The notes: generated from the sequence alone by a model not told the origin. Positions 1 to 13,139 are shown, counted from the first letter of the stretch. The stretch is DNA of 64,000 bases from Pseudisothecium myosuroides (GCA_951799445.1 OX637295.1:13950001-14014000); one strand, 5' to 3'. A program made the numbers and translations.

Positions 1-950
1 AAATTTTATTTCTTCACATTCCCATTGTGGTCTTGTGCAATTTTGAATAGTTGAAATCCAAAATATAATAATTCTTTTAGGTTTTGGCTCAATGCCGTAG
101 TAACTGAGATTTTGATTATTTTTGTTCAAAATATATTTCCTTTAGGGATAAAATTATTTAGCTTTCAATGATTGTTTTACTATTCTTTCACCAATCCATT
201 CTACATTATAAATCATAGCATTGAGCAATTGCACAATTGCATCTTGCAGAGCATTCATTTTACAACACAAAATACAACTGCGCAATTTACCTTAGCCAAT
301 TGTTTCTTAATCCATGAAGGCAAGTATTTGTTAAAGGGACCATTGGATATCAGATAGATGATGACGAAGTAAAGAATGAACAAATGTTTTTTGAAAATTT
401 GATAGAAGACTGATGGAGACATTCACCCCCATTGCAGGAGTTAATATTTTTTTGATTGGATGCATGGATCAAAAGTTATGCTACCTAAAAAATGCAACCA
501 TGCAAGCTATTTTGTGCAATTTTGGCGCCTTTTTTTGAATTCTTAATTTACTTATGAAATTCGGTAGAGTAAACTTGCCAATCACCACATAGACAAAGTT
601 CAAATCCTTCTTCACATAAATATAGAAATTTGCATGTGTTGAAATTTGACGTGTTTATTAAATGTCATGTTAAGATTTACCTTCAAAAATAGAATGCAAA
701 AAGATTTTTTCTTACAAATTTTATTGTAATTTAAAGGCGATGAAGCTGAAATCTAATTAAAAAAATTCCTTGCAATCCTTCACTAATCAAAAATAATGTT
801 TTTTGCAATCTAGCCTCTCAGAGTTCTTGAAAAAATTTCCCTGTATTTCAACTATTTGTTTCTAAGTTTTTATCACTGTTTGGATTTCAAATTAAAAAAA
901 TTCTCATTACACATGAAATCATCAAAAAAATGACTAGTGTATTGCCAAGA
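1..950. other. AT-rich spacer, no gene seen
   Basis: Open frames are short and show no recognisable protein. I see no inverted-repeat element or RNA gene here. Confidence 0.5.
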
Positions 951-958
951 TAATTTAC

Positions 959-1047
959 CTAGTAGAAACATGGTCTGTGTAGACTCAACTTAAGACCCAC
1001 GTACATTGGTTTTAAAGTTGAGGCTACGTGGACCATACTTCTACTAG
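959..1047. repeat. Small foldback element
   Basis: The two ends form an imperfect inverted repeat of about 31 bp: the left end begins CTAGTAGAAACATGGTC, and the right end, read on the other strand, begins CTAGTAGAAGTATGGTC. The whole unit is about 89 bp and would fold into one hairpin. It lies just left of a second MITE, and both have similar stem-loop layouts. No coding capacity. Confidence 0.55.
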
Positions 1048-1056
1048 AGTTTAGGA

Positions 1057-1468
1057 TAAGGGCCACTTCACACTATGGCCGACCAAGTTTAGAGTCCGTG
1101 GAAGTGAGAGTCCAAAGAAATGGGCAAAAAATAGGCCCCAATACCTACCTATTGTCAAAACTACATATCCAGTCTAATCTAACGGCTACGATCATGTCAT
1201 TTTTGACATTTTTCTAAAAAAATTCAACAGACTTTTGACCATAGTTTGGGTTGCTGTTTTTGTCCGACCCAAACTATGGTCGAGAATCCGTCGAAAGGCC
1301 ATTGCCATATAGGCATTTGCTGCCACGTAGGGTGCCATGAGGGCGACAGACTTTGGGCTGTACCGCCGTAGTGTGAAGGGTCGAGAGTCCAAAGTCTTGG
1401 TTTTCTGAAATCTGATTGATGGAACTGACGGACTCTCGACCTTCGACCATAGTGTGAAGTAGCCTTAA
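1057..1468. mobile_element. Tourist-like MITE with 3-bp TAA duplication
   Basis: The ends are near-complementary (GGGCCACTTCACACTATGG on the left; the right end read in reverse is AGGCTACTTCACACTATGG), and the trinucleotide TAA flanks both sides. A terminal inverted repeat with a 3-bp TAA/TTA duplication is typical of PIF/Harbinger-derived MITEs. An internal perfect 15-bp inverted repeat sits at 1237-1251 and 1267-1281 and is related to the termini. No coding sequence. Confidence 0.65.
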
Positions 1469-1633
1469 GATAGATTCTTTATTTGCTTCTGAAATTTTGT
1501 ACGCACGTACCTAATATAATTTAATGTTCAATGGTGTAGAGGCTCAATTCTATGTAGAGCTAAAAATTTACTCAAAAAGAAGTTTTTTTCTTCACTTCAA
1601 ACGTCGTAATTTTTCAATCCATACAATCAAATT

Positions 1634-1755
1634 GGTTGAATTTTTGTCTATCCATTTCTATATTAGTCTACTATATTTTTGTACAGTTGAAGTCGGTTGA
1701 ATTTTTGTCTGCCCATTTCTATATTAGTCTACTATATTTTTGTATAGTTGAAGTC
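1634..1755. repeat. Two-copy 61-bp tandem duplication
   Basis: Two adjacent copies of a 61-bp unit beginning GGTTGAATTTTTGTCT differ at only a few positions. This looks like a simple recent duplication in spacer DNA. Confidence 0.8.
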
Positions 1756-1759
1756 CAAA

Positions 1760-2820
1760 AAAAGCACTGTTTTCAATTTCAGTCATTGCACTAAGAAAAT
1801 GGCAGTTTTTGACAATTCTTTTGAATAACACCCCCCGGCCCTTTAAGCGTTAAATGACTAAATCCTTAGATCTCCATGAAACGTAGGTAGAAACCAAGTT
1901 TTAGACTTTCATACTGCAAGTAGCCAACGCTAACTTACCTCCTTGAAAATGAAGTGATCATGATGAAGAGATTGATCCGCCCGCCCCACCTTGTTCCTGT
2001 CACGGACTCATGGTGCCTTTGCCTTTGCCCTTGCATTTGAACGCGTTTCAATTTCGTGTGGAAAAAAAATAGAAAGTAAAAAGTAAAAAATCATTGGCCT
2101 TTGAACAACAAGACAGTGTACAACATGAGATGCAATAGATCTGCTAATTATAAGTTATTGTAGGTACCCATTTGGACAGCCAAGTAAGTGCAAGTAAGTT
2201 ACTGTAGTTGCCCAGACCTGCCCAATGTGCGAAACTATTGGCAAATTGGCCCTCGTGGAGGGTACGGAAACTGATTGGTAAGTAAGGCAGGGATTGCAAT
2301 GGACATTGCTGGTGACCCCAGAGCCCCATTAAATGCTCCAAGGCTCCATGGCATGGGACAGGGGTCTGATGATCTTGGATGGACGGAAATGTGTTTAAGT
2401 TCCGTTCCTTGGAAGGCAGGCATTCTGTGTTGAAGTTACCCCGCAAGTCGATCATGTGTGCCCCATTGTACTGTCCTGTACTGCTGGATTGACAATCTGA
2501 CCCCCCCCCCTTTTCTGCAAGCGGTAACTAATAATAATAAGTACTTGGTCTGGGGGGTGGCAGGAAACAAAGTTACTCCAGCGTGAATGATTGATTGTGT
2601 GACGAAATGAAAAACCCAACGAGGCCGGGGCAGCAGGGTTCACAGTTCCACTGTTCCACAGGTTACGACTCTCCGGACAAGCCGATGGGACAAAACAATC
2701 TTTCATCCACACAACAGGCTAGAGTCTAGACCCTAGGTTGGTGGTACTGTACTGTACAGTGCCCTCTACCAAGATTTTGAAAGGAACCTGTACGAAGATA
2801 TTGAAAAAAATAGGGAAACT
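1760..2820. other. Spacer of mixed composition, no gene supported
   Basis: The part from about 1900 to 2760 is less AT-rich than its surroundings and has overlapping open frames on the minus strand, but none resembles a known protein. A C-run lies near 2500-2510. Confidence 0.4.
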
Positions 2821-2822
2821 GC

Positions 2823-2959
2823 CTAGAGCAGCCCCACTGCAACACGCTGAAGCAACACTCTTAAAAATTCTCCACCATTGATCTTTTGGATTATTAGAAG
2901 ACCAATGGTGTAGAACTTTTAAAGTGTTACTTCAGCATGTTGCAATGGAGCTGTTCTAA
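2823..2959. mobile_element. Long-hairpin MITE, about 137 bp
   Basis: Nearly the whole unit is an inverted repeat. The left arm starts AGAGCAGCCCCACTGCAACA, and the right arm read in reverse starts AGAACAGCTCCATTGCAACA; pairing continues for about 66 nt per arm with scattered mismatches. It has the size and structure of a MITE. The superfamily is not clear because no convincing target duplication is visible. Confidence 0.7.
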
Positions 2960-3439
2960 ATCCATCAGTTTATTGAATACAATTGATAATTTTTGAGCAA
3001 GTGAGTCAGTGTTACATTCTCAAAATATGGGCTTCCCAAGTCCTAAAAAAACTTTCTTCAGAGAGACTTGTTAATTTGAACTAGGAGGTAGAATGTGAAA
3101 AGATCACCATGCAATATAGTCACAGGGGGTACCTTACTTTCTAGAGGGCATTGTAGATCCCTCTTGAAAATTGTAAAAGGAATCTTGAAGAAATACAAAT
3201 TGTATTGCTCTTTTTTAATGTTTGTTGTCACCCAACTTGAAATGGTCTGTGGTGAACAATGCTTCAAAATTGGTCTAAATTTCTATTGTTTTCATCTTAG
3301 TTTTTGACCTTGTTCCGAGTATAGAGGTTTTTAAGGTCTAAATTTGATGGAATTTAGACTCGTTGTGATATGGCATAATGGCCTTTAGATCTCCGTCACA
3401 ACCATGAGGGAATTGTGAATAGCCAATACATGCTCTTTT

Positions 3440-3590
3440 TTAACCCCTAATGTTCCAAGGCCTTTTTTCCATTGAAGGACACTCAAAACTGCCATTTCCA
3501 TTGCAAAGTGCAAAAAAATTTAATTTAATTTAATTTTTTGCATGTCTAATTGTAGGATCTTGCATTAGATTTAGTTTTCTTTTTTCAAAT
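3440..3590 (-). mobile_element. Truncated copy of the TTAA-flanked 0.93-kb element
   Basis: TTAA is followed by CCCCTAATGTTCCAAGGCC and a segment with ACTGCCATTTCCATTGCAAAG, which matches the right end of the full-length copies read in reverse. Similarity fades after about 150 bp, so only one end survives. Confidence 0.55.
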
Positions 3591-5396
3591 TAGTTTAGGA
3601 AGGAGTAGTCACTTTAAGTGGGGTCCTTTGAGAGATCTTGCTCATACAAAGCTCATGGCAATCATGGGCAATCTGGATCTCACCTACGATAACTTTTGAA
3701 GAAGTATGGTAGTAGAAGAAGTCAAATCTTATTAGAAGGTTTGGTATATCCGCCCATTATCTTAACCAGGTGACATCTAGAAACTTTGTGTGTATGCGCG
3801 CACGCTTGAAACCTTGAAGTAGCTTTTTGAAATTATTTATGTGACTTTTTGAAGTAATCTAATAATCCCTATGATTTTTTAGTGTCCCTAAAAGATTTGA
3901 AAGTTTAGAATATATGATTCACAGTGATAGTACTATAGGCAAGATGAGGCAAATCTTGAATCTTGCCAACATAAGTCTTGGATATCGTTTTACTTTGTTT
4001 TTCAATCTATGAAGTCTACATCACCTTTATACTTTTAATTCTTATTGTACTTTAATCTTTTGCTTTCCAATTTTTTTTAATATGTCCTAAATTGACAATA
4101 TCCATTGCATTCAACGTTCTGCTATACCATAACATCTAATCTCTAGAGGATTTTAGTAACAATTGATACCCATCACTTATATATTTCTACAAGAAAAGAG
4201 TCTCTGGTGTTTAGAAGAGATTGGTGGCAATATCCATTGTTTTCTACTAGTAGGATTATTAAAAATTATTAAAAACAAATCTCAGTATAGTTATTTATGC
4301 CATTGTTATTAAGATTTAGTGTTTGGAGTTGGGTTAGGGACACATGAAAGTTGGAGTTAAGGTTGGAACCTAATGGATTTTCACCTACATTGATCCCTTT
4401 TATAACGTGAATCCATGTACCATCTACAATTCATTGATGCCGCACACAAGATGGTTGTATCTTGACATTGAGACCAAACAAAGAGATTTTTGCAAGCCTT
4501 AGATATTCTATTGTATTGGTATGTCAATACTATGCAACATCGGTCCAACCAATCTTCATGGGGGCTCTTTGCAATAGCATATGCAAGATAAATCAAATTT
4601 TGCAATATTACTCTAAACGTCAATTTATATCCTCACAATGATCTCAATCACATAAAGAAGAAGAAGAACAACAACAACAACAACAACATAAAGTTTGCTC
4701 CATTTTCCACAACCTTTTTAAACAATGATTCTATCCAAAATTTGATTTTTGTGTGACAATGCGTTGAAAATTTCTGTCTCAAAAATCCCCAAAGACCTCT
4801 AGTCAATTGCCATTGGAAGCTTAGAAAGCAACACAAGCCTAGATAAGAATTGAAATATATCATTAATATTCTAGAGACATTTTTTAGGCCCCAAACTAGT
4901 TTAAATAATATTTCTTGTGTATTAAGATTTTTTTTCTATATTGACAAATGTTGATTCTATTTGATGCACCATGACTAAAGTTCCACCATTTTCAAGTATC
5001 ACAACTAAAGTATCATGACTGAAGCCATCTTTGTATAACACCCTATCATCTACATTTGGGCCTTAAATAGTCACTATCACAATCAATAACGGCCATAAAA
5101 TTCTTAAAAACAAACTATGAAAGTTGAGAATTTATTAAAGTACACAAAAATATAAATAATCAGTAAAAAATGAAAACTAAAAAAATTACTTTGAAATGGA
5201 AAGTGTTTTTTTCTTATATTATTTTTGCTACCTTCTTTTGGAGGTATACATCACAACATTTACAAAATTATGATATCAATAAAACTTTTAACTTCTTTGG
5301 TGATGTGTATTAACGTAAACACACATTGTATAACAATCTTTATTCTATTTTTAAAAGCATGTTAAACAATAATCCCTTAATTACACTCCACGACTG
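3591..5396. other. AT-rich spacer
   Basis: No gene, RNA or element recognised. A short AAC/AAG microsatellite lies near 4657-4688. Confidence 0.45.
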
Positions 5397-6534
5397 TTAA
5401 CCCCTAAAGGACCAGATTGCATTTTTTTGCTACATAGAGATTTTAGGCAAGCTAGTGTGAATGACAATGTACATTTTTTAGACCAAAATTTCAATAGAAG
5501 GTGTGAACAGGAAATAGCCTTTATGTGCACTAAATTTCATGACATTTGAAAAAATGATTCAGAAGTTATGGCGTAATATGTTATATTTTTTGGTAAATGG
5601 GTAGTTTGGACAAATTAAAAAAATCAATGTTTCCATAAACAAAAATTTGAAATTGATATTCTAGATTTATACATACATGGAAAGCTCTAAATTATTCCAT
5701 TTTGATCAATAAGATGAAAGTTATAAGGAGTTTTAGTTTGCAAGTAATTATAGATTCTTTACTCTAAAATAAACTTTGAAGTCCTTTATTTAACTCAATT
5801 TTCAATATTTTTTGAAAAAAGTTAAACTATAGGATGTAGATTGTTTATTAAAACATTGCAACCTTTGGGATTGGCATTTTTCAATTCCATAATTAAATTC
5901 TTAACAATTTAGTATTGTGAACCATTCTTTACTTCTTTCTACTTACTATTTTTTCCTATATCGTACGTAAAGGTCTGATCCAGCACTTGAGTGCCGAAAA
6001 AATTTACTTTTGGCGCGCAAATGGGTTTGGTAGGTGGTGTATTCTAAGATATTCTAAAAATTCACTTGTAATCTTCCAAAAATTTCACTTGTAAAATTTT
6101 CAAAAATTTAGACATCCCAAAAAATACTTAACTTATGTCCGAATCTGACCTTCACGTAGGGTATGTTGTACAATACCAAATGATTTAAAAGATTTCAAGC
6201 ATGTAGCCAACTTACCTTGAAGAATGAATCCAAAGAGTAACCACCATTTTTGGACATTTTTTCATACAAATGTGAGCTTGTGAAGTGCAGCTGCCCTATT
6301 TTTTGTAGAGACAAAAAAATGATTTCAGTGAATTTGAATGCTAATATCTTGCAATCCACATGGTAGAAATTTCTTAAATTTTTATCACATGTTCTAAAGT
6401 CAGCATACTACAAGATCCTATGGTTACATGTGTCAAATTATATATTTAAAAAAATAATAATTGGTACTTGTAATAGAAATGGCAGTTTTGGAGTTTTTTA
6501 GGTGAAAACATAGCCATGGAACTATTGGGGTTAA
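5397..6534 (+). mobile_element. TTAA-flanked non-autonomous element, copy 1, with a nested insertion
   Basis: TTAA at 5397-5400 and 6531-6534 flanks a 1130-bp unit starting CCCCTAAAGGACC and ending in ATTGGGG. The body matches the 0.93-kb family in the same order (an end-1 motif with TTTTTTGCTACATAGAGATTTTAGGC and an end-2 motif with GAAATGGCAGTTTTGGAG). The extra 200 bp is a second element at 5962-6161; without it the copy is about 930 bp. No open frame of meaningful length, so it is non-autonomous. Confidence 0.75.
5962..6161. mobile_element. 200-bp MITE nested in copy 1
   Basis: The ends are inverted (left TACGTAAAGGTC, right in reverse TACGTGAAGGTC), and TAT flanks both sides. The related element at 11.4-12.3 kb has the uninterrupted site (CCTATATGTTGTAC on the opposite strand), so that copy shows the empty target. 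This supports insertion with a 3-bp duplication. Confidence 0.65.
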
Positions 6535-7151
6535 AATCTGAATATATGATAAAATCTTTTGTTTCAAGTAGCTTACATCTGAAACAAAGAAATTATGTAG
6601 TCTACCATTGTTAAAATCCAATCCAATCCATGGACATTTTACACACAACACTGTAGAGATGCTCATGTTGGTGTGAAGCATTAATTTCAGAGTACAACCC
6701 TTTCGTCAAGCCTTTGTCAATCAATAACAAGATGGCCATCCAGTGGCAGTTTGTGTATTGGTCACACATGTATTTTGAAGAAATGGATAAGTCAGTCCTT
6801 TACCGCAATCTGCATTGTTGCACCAGCACTTATTTTCCCATGTCCATCACAGCTTGGGTGCACTGCAACCTTAGGCGTAGGGAATTGATAAGCAAATTCA
6901 TGCATGTAAACATCACCCCGTATGACTTCAACCCTAATCAAGAGATTACAACAAATCGGTTGTAATCACCACATAAGGTAGAAACCCCTCAAAGCAACAC
7001 TTTTGTTAGTCCCACTATCTCAAGGGACCAAAAAATTGGATGAGATGATTAGCAAACTCAAGAGAAATACAACCCAAGTGCTATCTTAATTTTCCGACGT
7101 TCCAACAATGTTTTACAAATTTCCAACTGAAAGTTGAGAACATGGGATAGC

Positions 7152-7665
7152 TTAGGGCTGGTTTTCACCAAGGCCGGACGAGAGGTGCTCTTGAATGATC
7201 AAAGCAGGGATTGGTGGAGAGATTGAAGTGGTCGAAGTTGGATTTACACTTTGGCCATGGCCCATGCCATTTTTCATGGATGAAAAGTCTACTTGGAATC
7301 CTACATGGCCAAAGCAAATAATGTTTTGCCGGTTTCTAGGAGCTTTTTTCTTGACCACCTCTTTGAAGTAGGTCTTTGAAGTAGGCCTAACAGATTTCTA
7401 GGAGACCATGGCATGCTGGAACCTCACAACTATAAAAAAAATTTATTTAATTGATCTTGCGGTTGACAATGTTAGATCCAATAATAAATAGACATAGCTT
7501 GGCTACGGTCTCTTTGGGATTTATACCAAGACCATGCAAAGTGCCATTACTATATTCTGTCTTGGGCTCTTGCTTTGGCATGGACACATGACTCACATCT
7601 AACGAAGTGGCTTACCCTGGAATAATTCTGGTCCTTGGTTTGGCCTTGGTGTAAACCGGCCCTTA
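7152..7665. mobile_element. Tourist-like MITE, 508 bp, TTA duplication
   Basis: TTA at 7152-7154 and 7663-7665 flanks a unit with inverted ends GGGCTGGTTTTCACCAAGGCC (split here as GGGCTGGTTT plus CACCAAGGCC) and, in reverse on the right, GGGCCGGTTTACACCAAGG. The 3-bp TTA duplication and the terminal G-run fit PIF/Harbinger MITEs. No coding capacity. Confidence 0.75.
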
Positions 7666-10100
7666 TACATAACACTAAACTCACCTTGAATGAACATCCT
7701 TGAAGCACAAAATACCTCCACTCTCATTGGGTGCTTCCAAAAAAAACTTCTCATTTGTTGCATCTGAAAAGTTGTGTTGATTTTGAGTCAAAAAGTGTTC
7801 ATTTCAACCCATGTTTTAGAGGGTGTTGTAGAACAAGAAAATGGCGTGTACAGATGTTTCTACCCTCACTTACCTGCAGCAGATGAAGACACCCAGATTA
7901 AGTTACTTCAAACGTGTCATGTTCCGTCACGCAACATCAGTCGACAACCAACTGAATTGTATCCGATCACGCAACAGACAAGAAGGTTGTGTTCATCCAT
8001 TCAGGAATCCATAGCAACCACCCCACCTCCTCATAGATTTTTTTATCATTGTTTTCATTTAATAATTAAAAACAAAAATATGGCTACAATATCAAGTACT
8101 ATAGCTGCTTGTCCTCCAAGAGGGAGAAGGGAGACTTTGGAGCCCACCCATAAAATATTAAAAATACATCTGGGCAACCACTGTTTCAAGGCCTGTAGGG
8201 CCAATTCCACCAACATGCATAATGACTGAGGCTTCAAAGTGTTGCATCATCAACAAGATGTAAGTTAAGTTATAAGGTTGACAAGCCTATAATCAACGTG
8301 ATTAGCGATCTGCATAGCTTGGGGCCAACTCCAACACGAGCACAATCATAGGTGATTGTGTGCTAGTTTCATGAAATAAAACCAAGTGGAATTATGATTT
8401 CCCAATTAAAATTGTAATTTTTGGGAATTTTTGAAGTGGTCAGCCTTCAAATAACAAAACCGTTCATAGAGTGGAGTTGTGAACATTCTATAAACAACCT
8501 ATAGATGTTCTCCCATGTATTCAATAGTACTTTAAGTATTCACCACTAAAGGATTGACACATTACTCTTTATTGGTATTAATGTTGTGATTTTGTCAGAA
8601 AATGAACAAATTTAGATGAGTTTTTGGACATAATAGGGGCCAAGAGTAGGATGACGGAATTAGGGAGCTAGCGGAAATGGACCGGCTTACCTTAGTTAAC
8701 ATAGAGTCTCCCTTCTAACAAAGGTATGTAGTTTGAGTGTCACTTGTTCTTGTCCTTGAAATAAGAGCATCTGTAATAGTCTGATACAATTGCCCCACCA
8801 AATATAATTCTAACTTTTCACTGCTTTGCAAGTAGAACTTGAAATTTTTATTATTGGAAGTACATTTAAACATACTTCAAATAGGTTTTAAGAAAACTCA
8901 AATTTAGACATTAGACAAAGGGAATAAACTACTTCAAAAGTTTTCTTGTACCTATTCAAAGTACTTTTGGATGTGCTTCCAATTTATGTTATTTTAATTT
9001 TGAGTTCTAATTACAAAGAAGTGAATAGATAGAATTATTTTTCGTAGGAATATTTTCAAGTTCCATTAAGGATGAACTAAGACATGGAATCCATGATGAA
9101 TGAACTCTTAATTTATGCTAGCCCTAAAATGGTTGAGAGTTACAATATATTGTATCACCAACAATCAATACTACAATTTCCAACCATTTTTGGTAAAAAT
9201 AATTTTGACAAGGTCAACTGAAATCATCAAATTAAAAGACTCAAAGACACTGCCATAGGATCAAACATAATTTCTAATCTTAACATAGCCTTTTCAATTA
9301 TTCTTAGATTTTAATCTTATATCATTATTACATGAAATAATATGTTTATTGTCATGGTAAAAATTTATATTAATTTTTTGAATAAACTATATTATTTAGA
9401 ATATATATATTAGAATAATTTCAAATTTCTTATTGTGCAAATGAGTGTTTAAATGAAAAACAATATTTACAAATTTAAATTTTAAAAATAACTGAAAAAA
9501 TATGAATGAAAAAGACACAATATTGTGTAATTTAGATTTTTACACTTTGAGCTTGTAATTACAGTAATTCATTGAATATTTGGATGTTTGTAGAATTTCA
9601 AAATGGAGAACAAGAAGAAGTTATCGCTTATTATTTTCATAGTTTAAATAAGATATCAAAATTGGATAGTTTGAAAGTTACACTTAAAGTTTGGGATGCA
9701 CGGACTTTAGGGAACACCAAGCAAGAGGTCATTTTCTTTATAAAGTTTATCTTTTAAAAAAACAAGCCATCCCAATAGTACTGTAAATGGATTTCTTTCA
9801 TTATCCAAATCAGGTCTCAAACTTGACCTTGTCGTTATCCTAGAATTATGCTATTCAACATCTTAGTTATTTTCCTTATAGATTTGCTATCCAAAATTAG
9901 GAGTTGACATTCTGGCAAGGTCAATTTCAAGTGTAAAGGAAGCTGTTGTATTGAGTCTACTTGACTATTCCCTCCACTTTAGAAGTGGCCCTATCATAGC
10001 CATATCTAAAATCTAATTGATGTGCATGTTTGAATAAAGAAAAACAATAAATGAAACAATAAGTATTCTAAGGATGTGATAGTATCCAAATTGTGGGGAT
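7666..10100. other. Spacer without recognised gene
   Basis: A 151-codon open frame at 7774-8229 starts at TTG, not ATG, and resembles nothing known. The remainder is AT-rich, with no element boundaries that I can define. Confidence 0.45.
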
Positions 10101-10116
10101 GGCTGTGTACAGCCAC

Positions 10117-10158
10117 TTTTGAGTGCATAGTGACACTTATGTCACAATGCACTCAAAA
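10117..10158. repeat. 19-bp inverted repeat with 4-nt loop
   Basis: TTTTGAGTGCATAGTGACA is followed after CTTA by its reverse complement with one mismatch. It would form a tight hairpin. No target duplication was seen. Confidence 0.75.
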
Positions 10159-10159
10159 T

Positions 10160-11402
10160 TTTTTTAATGAAAATTTAAACCCCAGCCCACCCCCTCTTAT
10201 AATTTTGGGAGGGTGGAATTGCAAACAATCAATGTGGGACAATTTCATACTGTCATACTTGTATCCCGTCGTCCGTATCTGTATATGACTATATTGTATT
10301 CGTATTTGTATTCATATTGTATTTCGTATGTGCATCTGATGGCTATTGATTTTTCTTGGAGGGGGGTGGAACTTTTTTTGAAATGAATCGGACGGCTCCT
10401 GATTTTTGTGGTGTGGGGGGGGGGCCAGGGGTGGTACACAATTGTGTTGCCTCTTTTCACTGGATTGTGGATTGTGACAGTGTTTGTTTTGGAGTCTTTT
10501 AGTGCTAGCAGTAGGATTGCATACTTTAGGTTTTAAAACAATCCAAAAAGTGTGACGAGTGTAGGGCCTTGACATTATAGTTATTTTAGAATAATATTGT
10601 CCCTATTTCAGGCAAGTAGAAGGAATTAGATAATACTTATGGACTTCAAAGCATAATCCTTTAAAAATTAATAACTAATTCATTCTTTGTCCAATATTTA
10701 CAATTTCATTTCTTATGACGTTGCATGCTATTTTGGTACATATAAATTTTTTACACAATCCTTCAACTTTCCAAAGGATCAAATTTAAAATTGTGGCTAA
10801 AATAGTGAGGGTTGGCATGCCATTGTTACTTTATACTTTGCTAAACCACCCATTGCTCTAGCATGGAAAAGAGGCTAAAAAATTCTCTCAAATATCATTT
10901 GTGATAAACCTTATAATAATAATTTATTCACAATTGGTGAGGGGAGGTTTAGCAAGTTCATTGCCAACAATACACGGCTACATGTGGTTTGTAATTACAA
11001 GGGTTTCTACGGACCCGCTAAAAGATTTTGAACTCGCCCTGAAGGCAAAATAACATTTTAGCAAGTTTGTTGAAAGGTATAAACTTTATTGTGACTCACT
11101 CTAATGTTTACATATAAGATATAAGCTAAGAGCTCTTTTGTAAACTACACTTTCAAAGCCATCCTATTTGTGCTATTGACTATTAATTGTATACATTTGA
11201 AGTTTAAAATTTGAAATGTATTCTATCAATACATAGTGACTACAAAGTGGTACAAATAATCACATGACATATAGAGGGAATTTCTTGCCTTAATATGCAA
11301 GTTCTTTACGATCAATCATATGGAGTTTCAATTGGTGGACAACCAATTGCAAAAAATAGAAAGTAATTCCTGGTCAAAAGGTTAGACACCTTCATAACAT
11401 TG
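10160..11402. other. AT-rich spacer
   Basis: G-runs at 10360-10430 give open frames on the minus strand that look spurious. No other structure seen. Confidence 0.4.
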
Positions 11403-12331
11403 TTAACCCCTAAAGTTGTTTAATTATGTTTTCACCAAAAACGCTTCCAAATTGCCATTTCTAGTACAAGCACCAAATTTTAGGAAAAAAGATTTCTTTT
11501 AACACATGTAAATGTAGGATTATATAGGAGAAGATGTGTAAAAAAATTCAAAAATTTCCACCATGTGAATTGCAAGATATTTGCGTTTGAATTGATAGAA
11601 GTTCTTTTTTTGGCCTTACAAAAAACGAGGCAGCTACACTTCACAAGCTCACATTTGTATGAAAAAATGTCCATCTTGGTGGTGCTTCTTTAGATTCATT
11701 CTTTAAGGCAAGTTGACCACAAGCTTGAAAAATTTCAAATTACTTGAAATTGTACAACATATAGGAAAAAAAATAGTAAGTAGAAAGAAGTAGAAAATGA
11801 TTCAAAATACTAAATTGTTATGAATGTAGTTAGGGAATTGAAAAATGCCAATCTAATGGTTGTAATGTTGCAATAAACAATTCACATCCTATGATTTTAC
11901 TTTATTTTTTAAGTATTAAAATTGAGTTAAATAAACGACTGCAAAGTTTATTTTAGAGTAGAGAATCAATAATTGCTTGCAAACTAAAACTCCTCATAAC
12001 TTTCATCTCATTGATCAAAATGGAATGATTCAAAGCTTTCCACATATATATAAATCTTAGAAACCGATTTCAATTTTTTGTTTATGAATTTTTATTTATT
12101 TTTAATTTGCTCAAATTGCCCCGTCCAAGGAAAATGACTACATATCATACCATAACTTTTTAACCATGTCAATAGTCAAAAGTTATGAAAATTGTTGGGC
12201 CTTACAAAAAAACCTTGTCCCCATGTTTTGTGAAAGTATAAAATAAAATAAAAATAAAAACTACGTTTGAAGTGAGCTGTCCAAAATTACTATGTTGCCA
12301 AAAAATGCAGCTTGGTCCTCTAGGGGTTAAG
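11403..12331 (-). mobile_element. TTAA-flanked non-autonomous element, copy 2
   Basis: TTAA at 11403-11406 and 12328-12331 bounds a 921-bp unit in reverse orientation. It opens with the end-2 motif (CCAAATTGCCATTTCTAG) and closes with the end-1 motif (GCTTGGTCCTCTAGGGG). The ends have drifted more than those of the copies at 26, 28 and 39 kb, so this insertion is older. It carries the empty site of the small MITE found in copy 1. Confidence 0.75.
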
Positions 12332-12563
12332 TAGTCTAAACCAATCCCCCTTGGAGTTGGAATAATTCCTCTCCACATTTATGATAGTAAATTTAGTTTA
12401 ATTTATAGAGAGCCATTGGTTGGTCGGGAAGTTGCAACACTAGAGTTTAGTTTTTCGGGGGAAAGCGTTAATTGAATATTATGTTAGAATTGATCTGAAG
12501 GAGGCTTGAAGGGCTCACTATGACTAGTTGGGCCTGCTTGTTATTCTACCCAGTTTTCCTTGT

Positions 12564-13139
12564 TTAACCCCTAAATGTCTGGATTCATCTCCAAAATTGA
12601 CGATTTGAGAAAAACCATTATAAACTACAATTTGGAAGAATATTTTGGAATTGGTATACAAATGAAAGCTGTAGATTTTGATTTTTAAATTCTATCCGTA
12701 CGGTTAGATCTACTAATGCTATCACCAATCTTTTTCTATAAATTTTGAAAAGAAAATTTTAGAATTCCTTCTAAATTCAATTACAAGTAAAATATTATCA
12801 TTTTTGAGTAAAACTTGTTGGAATGGATTTGAAATAAGGTTCTCTTCATATGGTGATTTTTTGAAATTTTTGTGACCTTTATATCTTTGACCTCATTTTT
12901 GCACATCTACTTTTGAACTAAAGTCAATGCAAATTGACCACTTGACATACTTCCACATTTGTAATTTTTGAAATGTATATATTCTAGTAACACAAAATCC
13001 AACCGATGGATAGGACAACAACTTGATAAAGTATCACCAAAAATTAGGATGACTTTCATCCAAGCAAGAATGAGACAGAAACAAGGATCTGAATCTGTTC
13101 ATCGTCCAAAAAATGGACGACGGAGCGCTCCAGGGTTAA
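12564..13139. mobile_element. Related TTAA-flanked element, 568 bp
   Basis: TTAA at both ends encloses a unit starting CCCCTAAATGTCTGG and ending GCGCTCCAGGG. Only about 8-10 bp of the terminal repeat match, and the interior differs from the 0.93-kb family. It may be a second subfamily using the same target site. Confidence 0.45.

Noticed and set aside
7774..8229. 151-codon plus-strand ORF
   Set aside because: Starts at TTG, has no domain, and lies in repeat-rich spacer.
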